From Loxodes magnus (lineage: Eukaryota > Ciliophora > Karyorelictea > Loxodida > Loxodidae), in NCBI GenBank assembly GCA_946699065.1, contig CAMPDV010002000.1:20964-84963 (forward strand): a stretch of DNA of 64,000 nt. The letters are read 5' to 3'. The notes below the pieces were generated by a model. It was not told where the DNA came from and searched no databases. It was given only the letters and a program-made list of their open reading frames with translations. This document shows, one piece after another, positions 23,418 through 35,715 of the stretch (positions are counted from its first letter, which is position 1; each line of letters starts with the position of its first letter). Made by a program: the position numbers and the translations under genes.

Positions 23418-24202
23418 TCACTTTTCTTAGAAATCTTATCATTTTTTTAAACTTCTAGTTCTTAAAACTTTCAAATACATAAACTGATCTTTAGACTCTT
23501 TTACTTGCTTTTCTTATTCACTTTTCTTAGAAATCTTATCATTCTTTTAAACTTCTAGTTCTTAAAACTTTCAAATACATAAACTGATCTTCAGACTCTT
23601 TTACTTGCTTTTCTTATTCACTTTTCTTAGAAATCTTATCTAGTTCTTAAAACTTTCAAATACATAAACTGATCTTTAGACTCTTTTACTTGCTTTTCTT
23701 ATTCACTTTTCTTAGAAATCTTATCATTCTTTTAAACTTCTAGTTCTTAAAACTTTCAAATACATAAACTGATCTTCAAACTCTTTTACTTGCTTTTCTT
23801 ATTCACTTTTCTTAGAAATCTTATCATTCTTTTAAACTTCTAGTTCTTAAAACTTTCAAATACATAAACTGATCTTCAGACTCTTTTACTTGCTTTTCTT
23901 ATTCACTTTTCTTAGAAATCTCATCATTCTTTTAAACTTCTAGTTCTTAAAACTTTCAAATACATAAACTGATCTTCAGACTCTTTTACTTGCTTTTCTT
24001 ATTCACTTTTCTTAGAAATCTTATCATTTTTTTAAACTTCTAGTTCTTAAAACTTTCAAATACATAAACTGATCTTTAGACTCTTTTACTTGCTTTTCTT
24101 ATTCACTTTTCTTAGAAATCTTATCATTCTTTTAAACTTCTAGTTCTTAAAACTTTCAAATACATAAACTGATCTTCAGACTCTTTTACTTGCTTTTCTT
24201 AT

Positions 24203-26611
24203 TCACTTTTCTTAGAAATCTTATCTAGTTCTTAAAACTTTCAAATACATAAACTAATCTTTAGACTCTTTTACTTGCTTTTCTTATTCACTTTTCTTAG
24301 AAATCCTATCATTCTTTTAAACTTCTAGTTCTTAAAACTTTCAAATACATAAACTGATCTTCAGACTCTTTTACTTGCTTTTCTTATTCACTTTTCTTAG
24401 AAATACTATCATTCTTTTAAACTTCTAGTTCTTAAAACTTTCAAATACATAAACTGATCTTCAGACTCTTTTACTTGCTTTTCTTATTCACTTTTCTTAG
24501 AAATCTTATCTAGTTCTTAAAACTTTCAAATACATAAACTGATCTTCAGACTCTTTTACTTGCTTTTCTTATTCACTTTTCTTAGAAATCCTATCATTCT
24601 TTTAAACTTCTAGTTCTTAAAACTTTCAAATACATAAACTGATCTTCAGACTCTTTTACTTGCTTTTCTTATTCACTTTTCTTAGAAATCTTATCATTCT
24701 TTTAACTTCTAGTTCTTAAAACTTTCAAATACATAAACTGATTTTCAGACTCTTTTACTTGCTTTTCTTATTCACTTTTCTTAGAAATCTTATTTAGTTC
24801 TTAAAACTTTCAAATACATAAACTGATTTTCAGACTCTTTTACTTGCTTTTCTTATTCACTTTTCTTAGAAATCCTATCATTCTTTTAAACTTCTAGTTC
24901 TTAAAACTTTCAAATACATAAACTGATCTTCAGACTCTTTTACTTGCTTTTCTTATTCACTTTTCTTAGAAATCCTATCATTCTTTTAAACTTCTAGTTC
25001 TTAAAACTTTTAAATACATAAACTGATCTTTAGACTCTTTTACTTGCTTTTCTTATTCACTTTTCTTAGAAATCCTATCATTCTTTTAAACTTCTAGTTC
25101 TTAAAACTTTCAAATACATAAACTGATCTTCAGACTCTTTTACTTGCTTTTCTTATTCACTTTTCTTAGAAATCTTATCATTCTTTTAAACTTCTAGTTC
25201 TTAAAACTTTCAAATACATAAACTGATCTTCAGACTCTTTTACTTGCTTTTCTTATTCACTTTTCTTAGAAATCCTATCATTCTTTTAAACTTCTAGTTC
25301 TTAAAACTTTCAAATACATAAACTGATCTTCAGACTCTTTTACTTGCTTTTCTTATTCACTTTTCTTAGAAATCCTATCATTCTTTTAAACTTCTAGTTC
25401 TTAAAACTTTCAAATACATAAACTGATCTTCAGACTCTTTTACTTGCTTTTCTTATTCACTTTTCTTAGAAATCCTATCATTCTTTTAAACTTCTAGTTC
25501 TTAAAACTTTCAAATACATAAACTGATCTTCAGACTCTTTTACTTGCTTTTCTTATTCTCTTTTCTTAGAAATCTTATATAGTTCTTAAAACTTTCAAAT
25601 ACATAAACTGATCTTCAGACTCTTTTACTTGCTTTTCTTATTCACTTTTCTTAGAAATCTTATCTAGTTCTTAAAACTTTCAAATACATAAACTGATCTT
25701 CAGACTCTTTTACTTGCTTTTCTTATTCACTTTTCTTAGAAATCTTATCATTTTTTTAAACTTCTAGTTCTTAAAACTTTCAAATACATAAACTGATCTT
25801 TAGACTCTTTTACTTGCTTTTCTTATTCACTTTTCTTAGAAATCTTATCATTTTTTTAAACTTCTAGTTCTTAAAACTTTCAAATACATAAACTGATCTT
25901 TAGACTCTTTTACTTGCTTTTCTTATTCACTTTTCTTAGAAATCTTATCATTCTTTTAAACTTCTAGTTCTTAAAACTTTCAAATACATAAACTGATCTT
26001 CAGACTCTTTTACTTGCTTTTCTTATTCACTTTTCTTAGAAATCTTATCTAGTTCTTAAAACTTTCAAATACATAAACTGATCTTTAGACTCTTTTACTT
26101 GCTTTTCTTATTCACTTTTCTTAGAAATCCTATCATTCTTTTAAACTTCTAGTTCTTAAAACTTTCAAATACATAAACTGATCTTCAGACTCTTTTACTT
26201 GCTTTTCTTATTCACTTTTCTTAGAAATCTTATCATTCTTTTAAACTTCTAGTTCTTAAAACTTTCAAATACATAAACTGATTTTCAGACTCTTTTACTT
26301 GCTTTTCTTATTCACTTTTCTTAGAAATCTTATCATTCTTTTAAACTTCTAGTTCTTAAAACTTTCAAATACATAAACTGATCTTCAGACTCTTTTACTT
26401 GCTTTTCTTATTCACTTTTCTTAGAAATCTTATCATTTTTTTAAACTTCTAGTTCTTAAAACTTTCAAATACATAAACTGATCTTTAGACTCTTTTACTT
26501 GCTTTTCTTATTCACTTTTCTTAGAAATCCTATCATTCTTTTAAACTTCTAGTTCTTAAAACTTTCAAATACATAAACTGATCTTCAGACTCTTTTACTT
26601 GCTTTTCTTAT
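24203..26611 (+). repeat. 2.4-kb higher-order repeat, copy 1 (2409 bp, 25 monomers)
   Basis: It starts with an S unit marked CTAATCTTTAG, then CCTATC, a rare AATACTATC L, S1, CCTATC, a 99-bp L lacking one A (TTTTAACTTC) with GATTTTCAG, S3 with GATTTTCAG, a run of CCTATC/CTTATC L units, S2 (25557), S1, two ATTTTTTT L with GATCTTTAG, and further L and S units. It contains 6 S and 19 L. The CTAATC mark recurs at 24254, 26663, 29057 and 31702, fixing the copy starts. Confidence 0.88.
24772..24856 (+). repeat. Reference short monomer S3, 85 bp (CTTATTTAG form)
   Basis: A third short subclass reads CTTATTTAG at the 15-bp indel site and carries GATTTTCAG. It was seen near 24.79, 27.20, 27.96, 29.60, 32.24, 41.53, 41.92 and 43.56 kb. 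It nearly always follows an L unit that also has GATTTTCAG and precedes a CCTATC L unit. It therefore marks one fixed place in the 2.4-2.6 kb higher-order repeat and helps align its copies. Confidence 0.9.
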
Positions 26612-29005
26612 TCACTTTTCTTAGAAATCTTATCTAGTTCTTAAAACTTTCAAATACATAAACTAATCTTTAGACTCTTTTACTTGCTTTTCTTATTCAC
26701 TTTTCTTAGAAATCCTATCATTCTTTTAAACTTCTAGTTCTTAAAACTTTCAAATACATAAACTGATCTTCAGACTCTTTTACTTGCTTTTCTTATTCAC
26801 TTTTCTTAGAAATACTATCATTCTTTTAAACTTCTAGTTCTTAAAACTTTCAAATACATAAACTGATCTTCAGACTCTTTTACTTGCTTTTCTTATTCAC
26901 TTTTCTTAGAAATCTTATCTAGTTCTTAAAACTTTCAAATACATAAACTGATCTTCAGACTCTTTTACTTGCTTTTCTTATTCACTTTTCTTAGAAATCC
27001 TATCATTCTTTTAAACTTCTAGTTCTTAAAACTTTCAAATACATAAACTGATCTTCAGACTCTTTTACTTGCTTTTCTTATTCACTTTTCTTAGAAATCT
27101 TATCATTCTTTTAACTTCTAGTTCTTAAAACTTTCAAATACATAAACTGATTTTCAGACTCTTTTACTTGCTTTTCTTATTCACTTTTCTTAGAAATCTT
27201 ATTTAGTTCTTAAAACTTTCAAATACATAAACTGATTTTCAGACTCTTTTACTTGCTTTTCTTATTCACTTTTCTTAGAAATCCTATCATTCTTTTAAAC
27301 TTCTAGTTCTTAAAACTTTCAAATACATAAACTGATCTTCAGACTCTTTTACTTGCTTTTCTTATTCACTTTTCTTAGAAATCCTATCATTCTTTTAAAC
27401 TTCTAGTTCATAAAACTTTCAAATACATAAACTGATCTTCAGACTCTTTTACTTGCTTTTCTTATTCACTTTTCTTAGAAATCTTATCTAGTTCTTAAAA
27501 CTTTCAAATACATAAACTGATCTTCAGACTCTTTTACTTGCTTTTCTTATTCACTTTTCTTAGAAATCTTATCATTTTTTTAAACTTCTAGTTCTTAAAA
27601 CTTTCAAATACATAAACTGATCTTTAGACTCTTTTACTTGCTTTTCTTATTCACTTTTCTTAGAAATCTTATCATTTTTTTAAACTTCTAGTTCTTAAAA
27701 CTTTCAAATACATAAACTGATCTTTAGACTCTTTTACTTGCTTTTCTTATTCACTTTTCTTAGAAATCTTATCATTCTTTTAAACTTCTAGTTCTTAAAA
27801 CTTTCAAATACATAAACTGATCTTCAGACTCTTTTACCTGCTTTTCTTATTCACTTTTCTTAGAAATCTTATCTAGTTCTTAAAACTTTCAAATACATAA
27901 ACTGATCTTTAGACTCTTTTACTTGCTTTTCTTATTCACTTTTCTTAGAAATCTTATTTAGTTCTTAAAACTTTCAAATACATAAACTGATTTTCAGACT
28001 CTTTTACTTGCTTTTCTTATTCACTTTTCTTAGAAATCCTATCATTCTTTTAAACTTCTAGTTCTTAAAACTTTCAAATACATAAACTGATCTTCAGACT
28101 CTTTTACTTGCTTTTCTTATTCACTTTTCTTAGAAATCTTATCATTTTTTTAAACTTCTAGTTCTTAAAACTTTCAAATACATAAACTGATCTTTAGACT
28201 CTTTTACTTGCTTTTCTTATTCACTTTTCTTAGAAATCTTATCATTTTTTTAAACTTCTAGTTCTTAAAACTTTCAAATACATAAACTGATCTTTAGACT
28301 CTTTTACTTGCTTTTCTTATTCACTTTTCTTAGAAATCTTATCATTCTTTTAAACTTCTAGTTCTTAAAACTTTCAAATACATAAACTGATCTTCAGACT
28401 CTTTTACTTGCTTTTCTTATTCACTTTTCTTAGAAATCTTATCTAGTTCTTAAAACTTTCAAATACATAAACTGATCTTTAGACTCTTTTACTTGCTTTT
28501 CTTATTCACTTTTCTTAGAAATCTTATCATTCTTTTAAACTTCTAGTTCTTAAAACTTTCAAATTTATAAACTGATCTTCAGACTCTTTTACTTGCTTTT
28601 CTTATTCACTTTTCTTAGAAATCTTATCATTCTTTTAAACTTCTAGTTCTTAAAACTTTCAAATACATAAACTGATTTTCAGACTCTTTTACTTGCTTTT
28701 CTTATTCACTTTTCTTAGAAATCTTATCATTCTTTTAAACTTCTAGTTCTTAAAACTTTCAAATACATAAACTGATCTTCAGACTCTTTTACTTGCTTTT
28801 CTTATTCACTTTTCTTAGAAATCTTATCATTTTTTTAAACTTCTAGTTCTTAAAACTTTCAAATACATAAACTGATCTTTAGACTCTTTTACTTGCTTTT
28901 CTTATTCACTTTTCTTAGAAATCCTATCATTCTTTTAAACTTCTAGTTCTTAAAACTTTCAAATACATAAACTGATTTTCAGACTCTTTTACTTGCTTTT
29001 CTTAT
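26612..29005 (+). repeat. 2.4-kb higher-order repeat, copy 2 (2394 bp, 25 monomers)
   Basis: The first eight monomers repeat copy 1 mark for mark, including AATACTATC (26814) and the one-base deletion TTTTAACTTC (near 27108). The middle differs: there are 7 S and 18 L, the S2 unit is lost, a TTCAT mark appears near 27410, and an S1-S3 pair sits near 27.9 kb. The tail (CTTATC GATTTTCAG, CTTATC, ATTTTTTT with GATCTTTAG, CCTATC) matches copy 1 again. The unit near 28564 has a private AAATTTATAAAC. Confidence 0.87.
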
Positions 29006-31644
29006 TCACTTTTCTTAGAAATCTTATCTAGTTCTTAAAACTTTCAAATACATAAACTAATCTTCAGACTCTTTTACTTGCTTTTCTTATTCACTTTTCT
29101 TAGAAATCCTATCATTCTTTTAAACTTCTAGTTCTTAAAACTTTCAAATACATAAACTGATCTTCAGACTCTTTTACTTGCTTTTCTTATTCACTTTTCT
29201 TAGAAATACTATCATTCTTTTAAACTTCTAGTTCTTAAAACTTTCAAATACATAAACTGATCTTCAGACTCTTTTACTTGCTTTTCTTATTCACTTTTCT
29301 TAGAAATCTTATCTAGTTCTTAAAACTTTCAAATACATAAACTGATCTTCAGACTCTTTTACTTGCTTTTCTTATTCATTTTCTTAGAAATCCTATCATT
29401 CTTTTAAACTTCTAGTTCTTAAAACTTTCAAATACATAAACTGATCTTCAGACTCTTTTACTTGCTTTTCTTATTCACTTTTCTTAGAAATCTTATCATT
29501 CTTTTAAACTTCTAGTTCTTAAAACTTTCAAATACATAAACTGATTTTCAGACTCTTTTACTTGCTTTTCTTATTCACTTTTCTTAGAAATCTTATTTAG
29601 TTCTTAAAACTTTCAAATACATAAACTGATTTTCAGACTCTTTTACTTGCTTTTCTTATTCACTTTTCTTAGAAATCCTATCATTCTTTTAAACTTCTAG
29701 TTCTTAAAACTTTCAAATACATAAACTGATCTTCAGACTCTTTTACTTGCTTTTCTTATTCACTTTTCTTAGAAATCTTATCATTTTTTTAAACTTCTAG
29801 TTCTTAAAACTTTCAAATACATAAACTGATCTTCAGACTCTTTTACTTGCTTTTCTTATTCACTTTTCTTAGAAATCTTATCATTCTTTTAAACTTCTAG
29901 TTCTTAAAACTTTCAAATACATAAACTGATCTTCAGACTCTTTTACTTGCTTTTCTTATTCACTTTTCTTAGAAATCCTATCATTCTTTTAAACTTCTAG
30001 TTCTTAAAACTTTCAAATACATAAACTGATCTTCAGACTCTTTTACTTGCTTTTCTTATTCACTTTTCTTAGAAATCTTATCTAGTTCTTAAAACTTTCA
30101 AATACATAAACTGATCTTTAGACTCTTTTACTTGCTTTTCTTATTCACTTTTCTTAGAAATCCTATCATTCTTTTAAACTTCTAGTTCTTAAAACTTTCA
30201 AATACATAAACTGATCTTCAGACTCTTTTACTTGCTTTTCTTATTCACTTTTCTTAGAAATCTTATCATTCTTTTAAACTTCTAGTTCTTAAAACTTTCA
30301 AATACATAAACTGATCTTCAGACTCTTTTACTTGCTTTTCTTATTCACTTTTCTTAGAAATCCTATCATTCTTTTAAACTTCTAGTTCTTAAAACTTTCA
30401 AATACATAAACTGATCTTTAGACTCTTTTACTTGCTTTTCTTATTCACTTTTCTTAGAAATCCTATCATTTTTTTAAACTTCTAGTTCTTAAAACTTTCA
30501 AATACATAAACTGATCTTCAGACTCTTTTACTTGCTTTTCTTATTCACTTTTCTTAGAAATCTTATCATTTTTTTAAACTTCTAGTTCTTAAAACTTTCA
30601 AATACATAAACTGATCATTAGACTCTTTTACTTGCTTTTCTTATTCACTTTTCTTAGAAATCCTATCATTTTTTTAAACTTCTAGTTCTTAAAACTTTCA
30701 AATACATAAACTGATCTTCAGACTCTTTTACTTGCTTTTCTTATTCACTTTTCTTAGAAATCCTATCATTCTTTTAAACTTCTAGTTCTTAAAACTTTCA
30801 AATACATAAACTGATCTTTAGACTCTTTTACTTGCTTTTCTTATTCACTTTTCTTAGAAATCTTATCATTCTTTTAAACTTCTAGTTCTTAAAACTTTCA
30901 AATACATAAACTGATCTTCAGACTCTTTTACTTGCTTTTCTTATTCACTTTTCTTAGAAATCCTATCATTCTTTTAAACTTCTAGTTCTTAAAACTTTCA
31001 AATACATAAACTGATCTTCAGACTGTTTTACTTGCTTTTCTTATTCACTTTTCTTAGAAATCTTATCATTTTTTTAAACTTCTAGTTCTTAAAACTTTCA
31101 AATAAATAAACTGATCTTCAAACTCTTTTACTTGCTTTTCTTATTCACTTTTCTTAGAAATCTTATCATTTTTTTAAACTTCTAGTTCTTAAAACTTTCA
31201 AATACATAAACTGATCTTTAGATTCTTTTACTTGCTTTTCTTATTCACTTTTCTTAGAAATCTTATCATTCTTTTAAACTTCTAGTTCTTAAAACTTTCA
31301 AATACATAAACTGATTTTCAGACTCTTTTACTTGCTTTTCTTATTCACTTTTCTTAGAAATCTTATCATTCTTTTAAACTTCTAGTTCTTAAAACTTTCA
31401 AATACATAAACTGATTTTCAGACTCTTTTACTTGCTTTTCTTATTCACTTTTCTTAGAAATCTTATCATTTTTTTAAACTTCTAGTTCTTAAAACTTTCA
31501 AATACATAAACTGATCTTTAGACTCTTTTACTTGCTTTTCTTATTCACTTTTCTTAGAAATCCTATCATTTTTTTAAACTTCTAGTTCTTAAAACTTTCA
31601 AATACATAAACTGATCTTCAGACTCTTTTACTTGCTTTTCTTAT
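29006..31644 (+). repeat. 2.4-kb higher-order repeat, copy 3 (2639 bp, 27 monomers)
   Basis: The header is the same as in copies 1 and 2 (CTAATC S, CCTATC, AATACTATC, S1, CCTATC, GATTTTCAG L, S3, CCTATC). The rest is a different set with only 4 S units: it carries GATCATTAG (30611), GACTGTTTTA (31021) and AATAAATAAAC with TTCAAACTC (31101). One base is missing in ATTCATTTTCTT near 29380. The segment 30060-31244 recurs at 44405-45589. Confidence 0.87.
30060..31244 (+). repeat. 1185-bp block with a distant copy, member A
   Basis: Twelve monomers (1 S + 11 L): S with GATCTTTAG, CCTATC, CTTATC, CCTATC with GATCTTTAG, CCTATC-ATTTTTTT, ATTTTTTT with GATCATTAG, CCTATC, CCTATC with GATCTTTAG, CTTATC, CCTATC, ATTTTTTT with AATAAATAAAC, and ATTTTTTT with GATCTTTAG. 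The same chain stands at 44405-45589 at a constant offset of 14,345 bp, checked at three marks. A third, shorter version starts at 32706. Confidence 0.88.
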
Positions 31645-33690
31645 TCACTTTTCTTAGAAATCTATATCACTTCTAGTTCTTAAAACTTTCAAATACATAA
31701 ACTAATCTTCAGACTCTTTTACTTGCTTTTCTTATTCACTTTTCTTAGAAATCCTATCATTCTTTTAAACTTCTAGTTCTTAAAACTTTCAAATACATAA
31801 ACTGATCTTCAGACTCTTTTACTTGCTTTTCTTATTCACTTTTCTTAGAAATACTATCATTCTTTTAAACTTCTAGTTCTTAAAACTTTCAAATACATAA
31901 ACTGATCTTCAGACTCTTTTACTTGCTTTTCTTATTCACTTTTCTTAGAAATCTTATCTAGTTCTTAAAACTTTCAAATACATAAACTGATCTTCAGACT
32001 CTTTTACTTGCTTTTCTTATTCACTTTTCTTAGAAATCCTATCATTCTTTTAAACTTCTAGTTCTTAAAACTTTCAAATACATAAACTGATCTTCAGACT
32101 CTTTTACTTGCTTTTCTTATTCACTTTTCTTAGAAATCTTATCATTCTTTTAAACTTCTAGTTCTTAAAACTTTCAAATACATAAACTGATTTTCAGACT
32201 CTTTTACTTGCTTTTCTTATTCACTTTTCTTAGAAATCTTATTTAGTTCTTAAAACTTTCAAATACATAAACTGATTTTCAGACTCTTTTACTTGCTTTT
32301 CTTATTCACTTTTCTTAGAAATCCTATCATTCTTTTAAACTTCTAGTTCTTAAAACTTTCAAATACATAAACTGATCTTCAGACTCTTTTACTTGCTTTT
32401 CTTATTCACTTTTCTTAGAAATCTTATCATTTTTTTAAACTTCTAGTTCTTAAAACTTTCAAATACATAAACTGATCTTCAGACTCTTTTACTTGCTTTT
32501 CTTATTCACTTTTCTTAGAAATCTTATCATTCTTTTAAACTTCTAGTTCTTAAAACTTTCAAATACATAAACTGATCTTCAGACTCTTTTACTTGCTTTT
32601 CTTATTCACTTTTCTTAGAAATCTTATCATTCTTTTAAACTTCTAGTTCTTAAAACTTTCAAATACATAAACTGATCTTCAGACTCTTTTACTTGCTTTT
32701 CTTATTCACGTTTCTTAGAAATCTTATCTAGTTCTTAAAACTTTCAAATACATAAACTGATCTTTAGACTCTTTTACTTGCTTTTCTTATTCACTTTTCT
32801 TAGAAATCCTATCATTCTTTTAAACTTCTAGTTCTTAAAACTTTCAAATACATAAACTGATCTTCAGACTCTTTTACTTGCTTTTCTTATTCACTTTTCT
32901 TAGAAATCTTATCATTCTTTTAAACTTCTAGTTCTTAAAACTTTCAAATACATAAACTGATCTTCAGACTCTTTTACTTGCTTTTCTTATTCACTTTTCT
33001 TAGAAATCCTATCATTCTTTTAAACTTCTAGTTCTTAAAACTTTCAAATACATAAACTGATCTTTAGACTCTTTTACTTGCTTTTCTTATTCACTTTTCT
33101 TAGAAATCCTATCATTTTTTTAAACTTCTAGTTCTTAAAACTTTCAAATACATAAACTGATCTTCAGACTCTTTTACTTGCTTTTCTTATTCACTTTTCT
33201 TAGAAATCTTATCATTTTTTTAAACTTCTAGTTCTTAAAACTTTCAAATACATAAACTGATCATTAGACTCTTTTACTTGCTTTTCTTATTCACTTTTCT
33301 TAGAAATCCTATCATTCTTTTAAACTTCTAGTTCTTAAAACTTTCAAATACATAAACTGATCTTCAGACTCTTTTACTTGCTTTTCTTATTCACTTTTCT
33401 TAGAAATCCTATCATTCTTTTAAACTTCTAGTTCTTAAAACTTTCAAATACATAAACTGATCTTTAGACTCTTTTACTTGCTTTTCTTATTCACTTTTCT
33501 TAGAAATCTTATCATTCTTTTAAACTTCTAGTTCTTAAAACTTTCAAATACATAAACTGATCTTCAGACTCTTTTACTTGCTTTTCTTATTCACTTTTCT
33601 TAGAAATCCTATCATTCTTTTAAACTTCTAGTTCTTAAAACTTTCAAATACATAAACTGATCTTCAGACTCTTTTACTTGCTTTTCTTAT
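31645..33690 (+). repeat. 2.4-kb higher-order repeat, copy 4 (21 matching monomers)
   Basis: The order follows copy 3 for 21 monomers, including AATACTATC (31853), S3 (32221) and GATCATTAG (near 33259). The first unit is a 91-bp oddity (31645-31735) reading AATCTATATCACTTCTAG at the indel site, where copies 1-3 have an 85-bp S. The S unit at 32706 contains TCACGTTTC; its CG at 32709-32710 is the only CpG I noticed in the window. After 33690 the order departs from copy 3. Confidence 0.86.
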
Positions 33691-34275
33691 TCACTTTTCT
33701 TAGAAATCCTATCATTCTTTTAAACTTCTAGTTCTTAAAACTTTCAAATACATAAACTGATCTTCAGACTCTTTTACTTGCTTTTCTTATTCACTTTTCT
33801 TAGAAATCTTATCTAGTTCTTAAAACTTTCAAATACATAAACTGATCTTCAGACTCTTTTACTTGCTTTTCTTATTCACTTTTCTTAGAAATCTTATCAT
33901 TCTTTTAAACTTCTAGTTCTTAAAACTTTCAAATACATAAACTGATTTTCAGACTCTTTTACTTGCTTTTCTTATTCACTTTTCTTAGAAATCTTATCAT
34001 TCTTTTAAACTTCTAGTTCTTAAAACTTTCAAATACATAAACTGATCTTCAGACTCTTTTACTTGCTTTTCTTATTCACTTTTCTTAGAAATCTTATCAT
34101 TTTTTTAAACTTCTAGTTCTTAAAACTTTCAAATACATAAACTGATCTTCAGACTCTTTTACTTGCTTTTCTTATTCACTTTTCTTAGAAATCTTATCAT
34201 TCTTTTAAACTTCTAGTTCTTAAAACTTTCAAATACATAAACTGATCTTCAGACTCTTTTACTTGCTTTTCTTAT

Positions 34276-35130
34276 TCACTTTTCTTAGAAATCTTATCAT
34301 TCTTTTAAACTTTCAAATACATAAACTAATCTTTAGACTCTTTTACTTGCTTTTCTTATTCACTTTTCTTAGAAATCCTATCATTCTTTTAAACTTCTAG
34401 TTCTTAAAACTTTCAAATACATAAACTGATCTTCAGACTCTTTTACTTGCTTTTCTTATTCACTTTTCTTAGAAATCCTATCATTCTTTTAAACTTCTAG
34501 TTCTTAAAACTTTCAAATACATAAACTGATCTTCAGACTCTTTTACTTGCTTTTCTTATTCACTTTTCTTAGAAATCTTATCATTCTTTTAAACTTTCAA
34601 ATACATAAACTAATCTTCAGACTCTTTTACTTGCTTTTCTTATTCACTTTTCTTAGAAATCTTATCATTCTTTTAAACTTCTAGTTCTTAAAACTTTCAA
34701 ATACATAAACTGATCTTCAGACTCTTTTACTTGCTTTTCTTATTCACTTTTCTTAGAAATCCTATCATTTTTTTAAACTTCTAGTTCTTAAAACTTTCAA
34801 ATACATAAACTGATCTTCAGACTCTTTTACTTGCTTTTCTTATTCACTTTTCTTAGAAATCCTATCATTCTTTTAAACTTCTAGTTCTTAAAACTTTCAA
34901 ATACATAAACTGATCTTCAGACTCTTTTACTTGCTTTTCTTATTCACTTTTCTTAGAAATCTTATCATTCTTTTAAACTTCTAGTTCTTAAAACTTTCAA
35001 ATACATAAACTGATTTTAGACTCTTTTACTTGCTTTTCTTATTCACTTTTCTTAGAAATCTTTTACTTTAGTTCTTAAAACTTTCAAATACATAAACTGA
35101 TCTTCAGACTCTTTTACTTGCTTTTCTTAT
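34276..35130 (+). repeat. Degraded copy of the 2.4-kb HOR header with irregular monomers
   Basis: The order resembles the HOR header, but the short places hold odd lengths. Units at 34276-34359 and 34560-34643 are 84 bp with CTAATC, where TTTTAAACTTTC shows a 16-bp deletion between AAACTT direct repeats. The unit at 34944-35042 is 99 bp with GATTTTAGACTC. The unit at 35043-35130 is 88 bp and reads AATCTTTTACTTTAG, standing where S3 would be. Ordinary CCTATC and CTTATC L units lie between. The clustering of odd lengths suggests a repaired or repeatedly recombined site. Confidence 0.8.
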
Positions 35131-35715
35131 TCACTTTTCTTAGAAATCCTATCATTCTTTTAAACTTCTAGTTCTTAAAACTTTCAAATACATAAACTGA
35201 TCTTCAGACTCTTTTACTTGCTTTTCTTATTCACTTTTCTTAGAAATCTTATCATTTTTTTAAACTTCTAGTTCTTAAAACTTTCAAATAAATAAACTGA
35301 TCTTCAAACTCTTTTACTTGCTTTTCTTATTCACTTTTCTTAGAAATCTTATCATTTTTTTAAACTTCTAGTTCTTAAAACTTTCAAATACATAAACTGA
35401 TCTTCAGACTCTTTTACTTGCTTTTCTTATTCACTTTTCTTAGAAATCTTATCATTCTTTTAAACTTCTAGTTCTTAAAACTTTCAAATACATAAACTGA
35501 TCTTCAGACTCTTTTACTTGCTTTTCTTATTCACTTTTCTTAGAAATCTTATCATTCTTTTAAACTTCTAGTTCTTAAAACTTTCAAATACATAAACTGA
35601 TCTTCAGACTCTTTTACTTGCTTTTCTTATTCACTTTTCTTAGAAATCTTATCTAGTTCTTAAAACTTTCAAATACATAAACTGATCTTCAGACTCTTTT
35701 ACTTGCTTTTCTTAT

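Noticed and set aside
32709..32710. Functional meaning for the lone CpG
   Set aside because: It is a single T-to-G change in one S unit with no repeat elsewhere. A private mutation or base error is enough to explain it.
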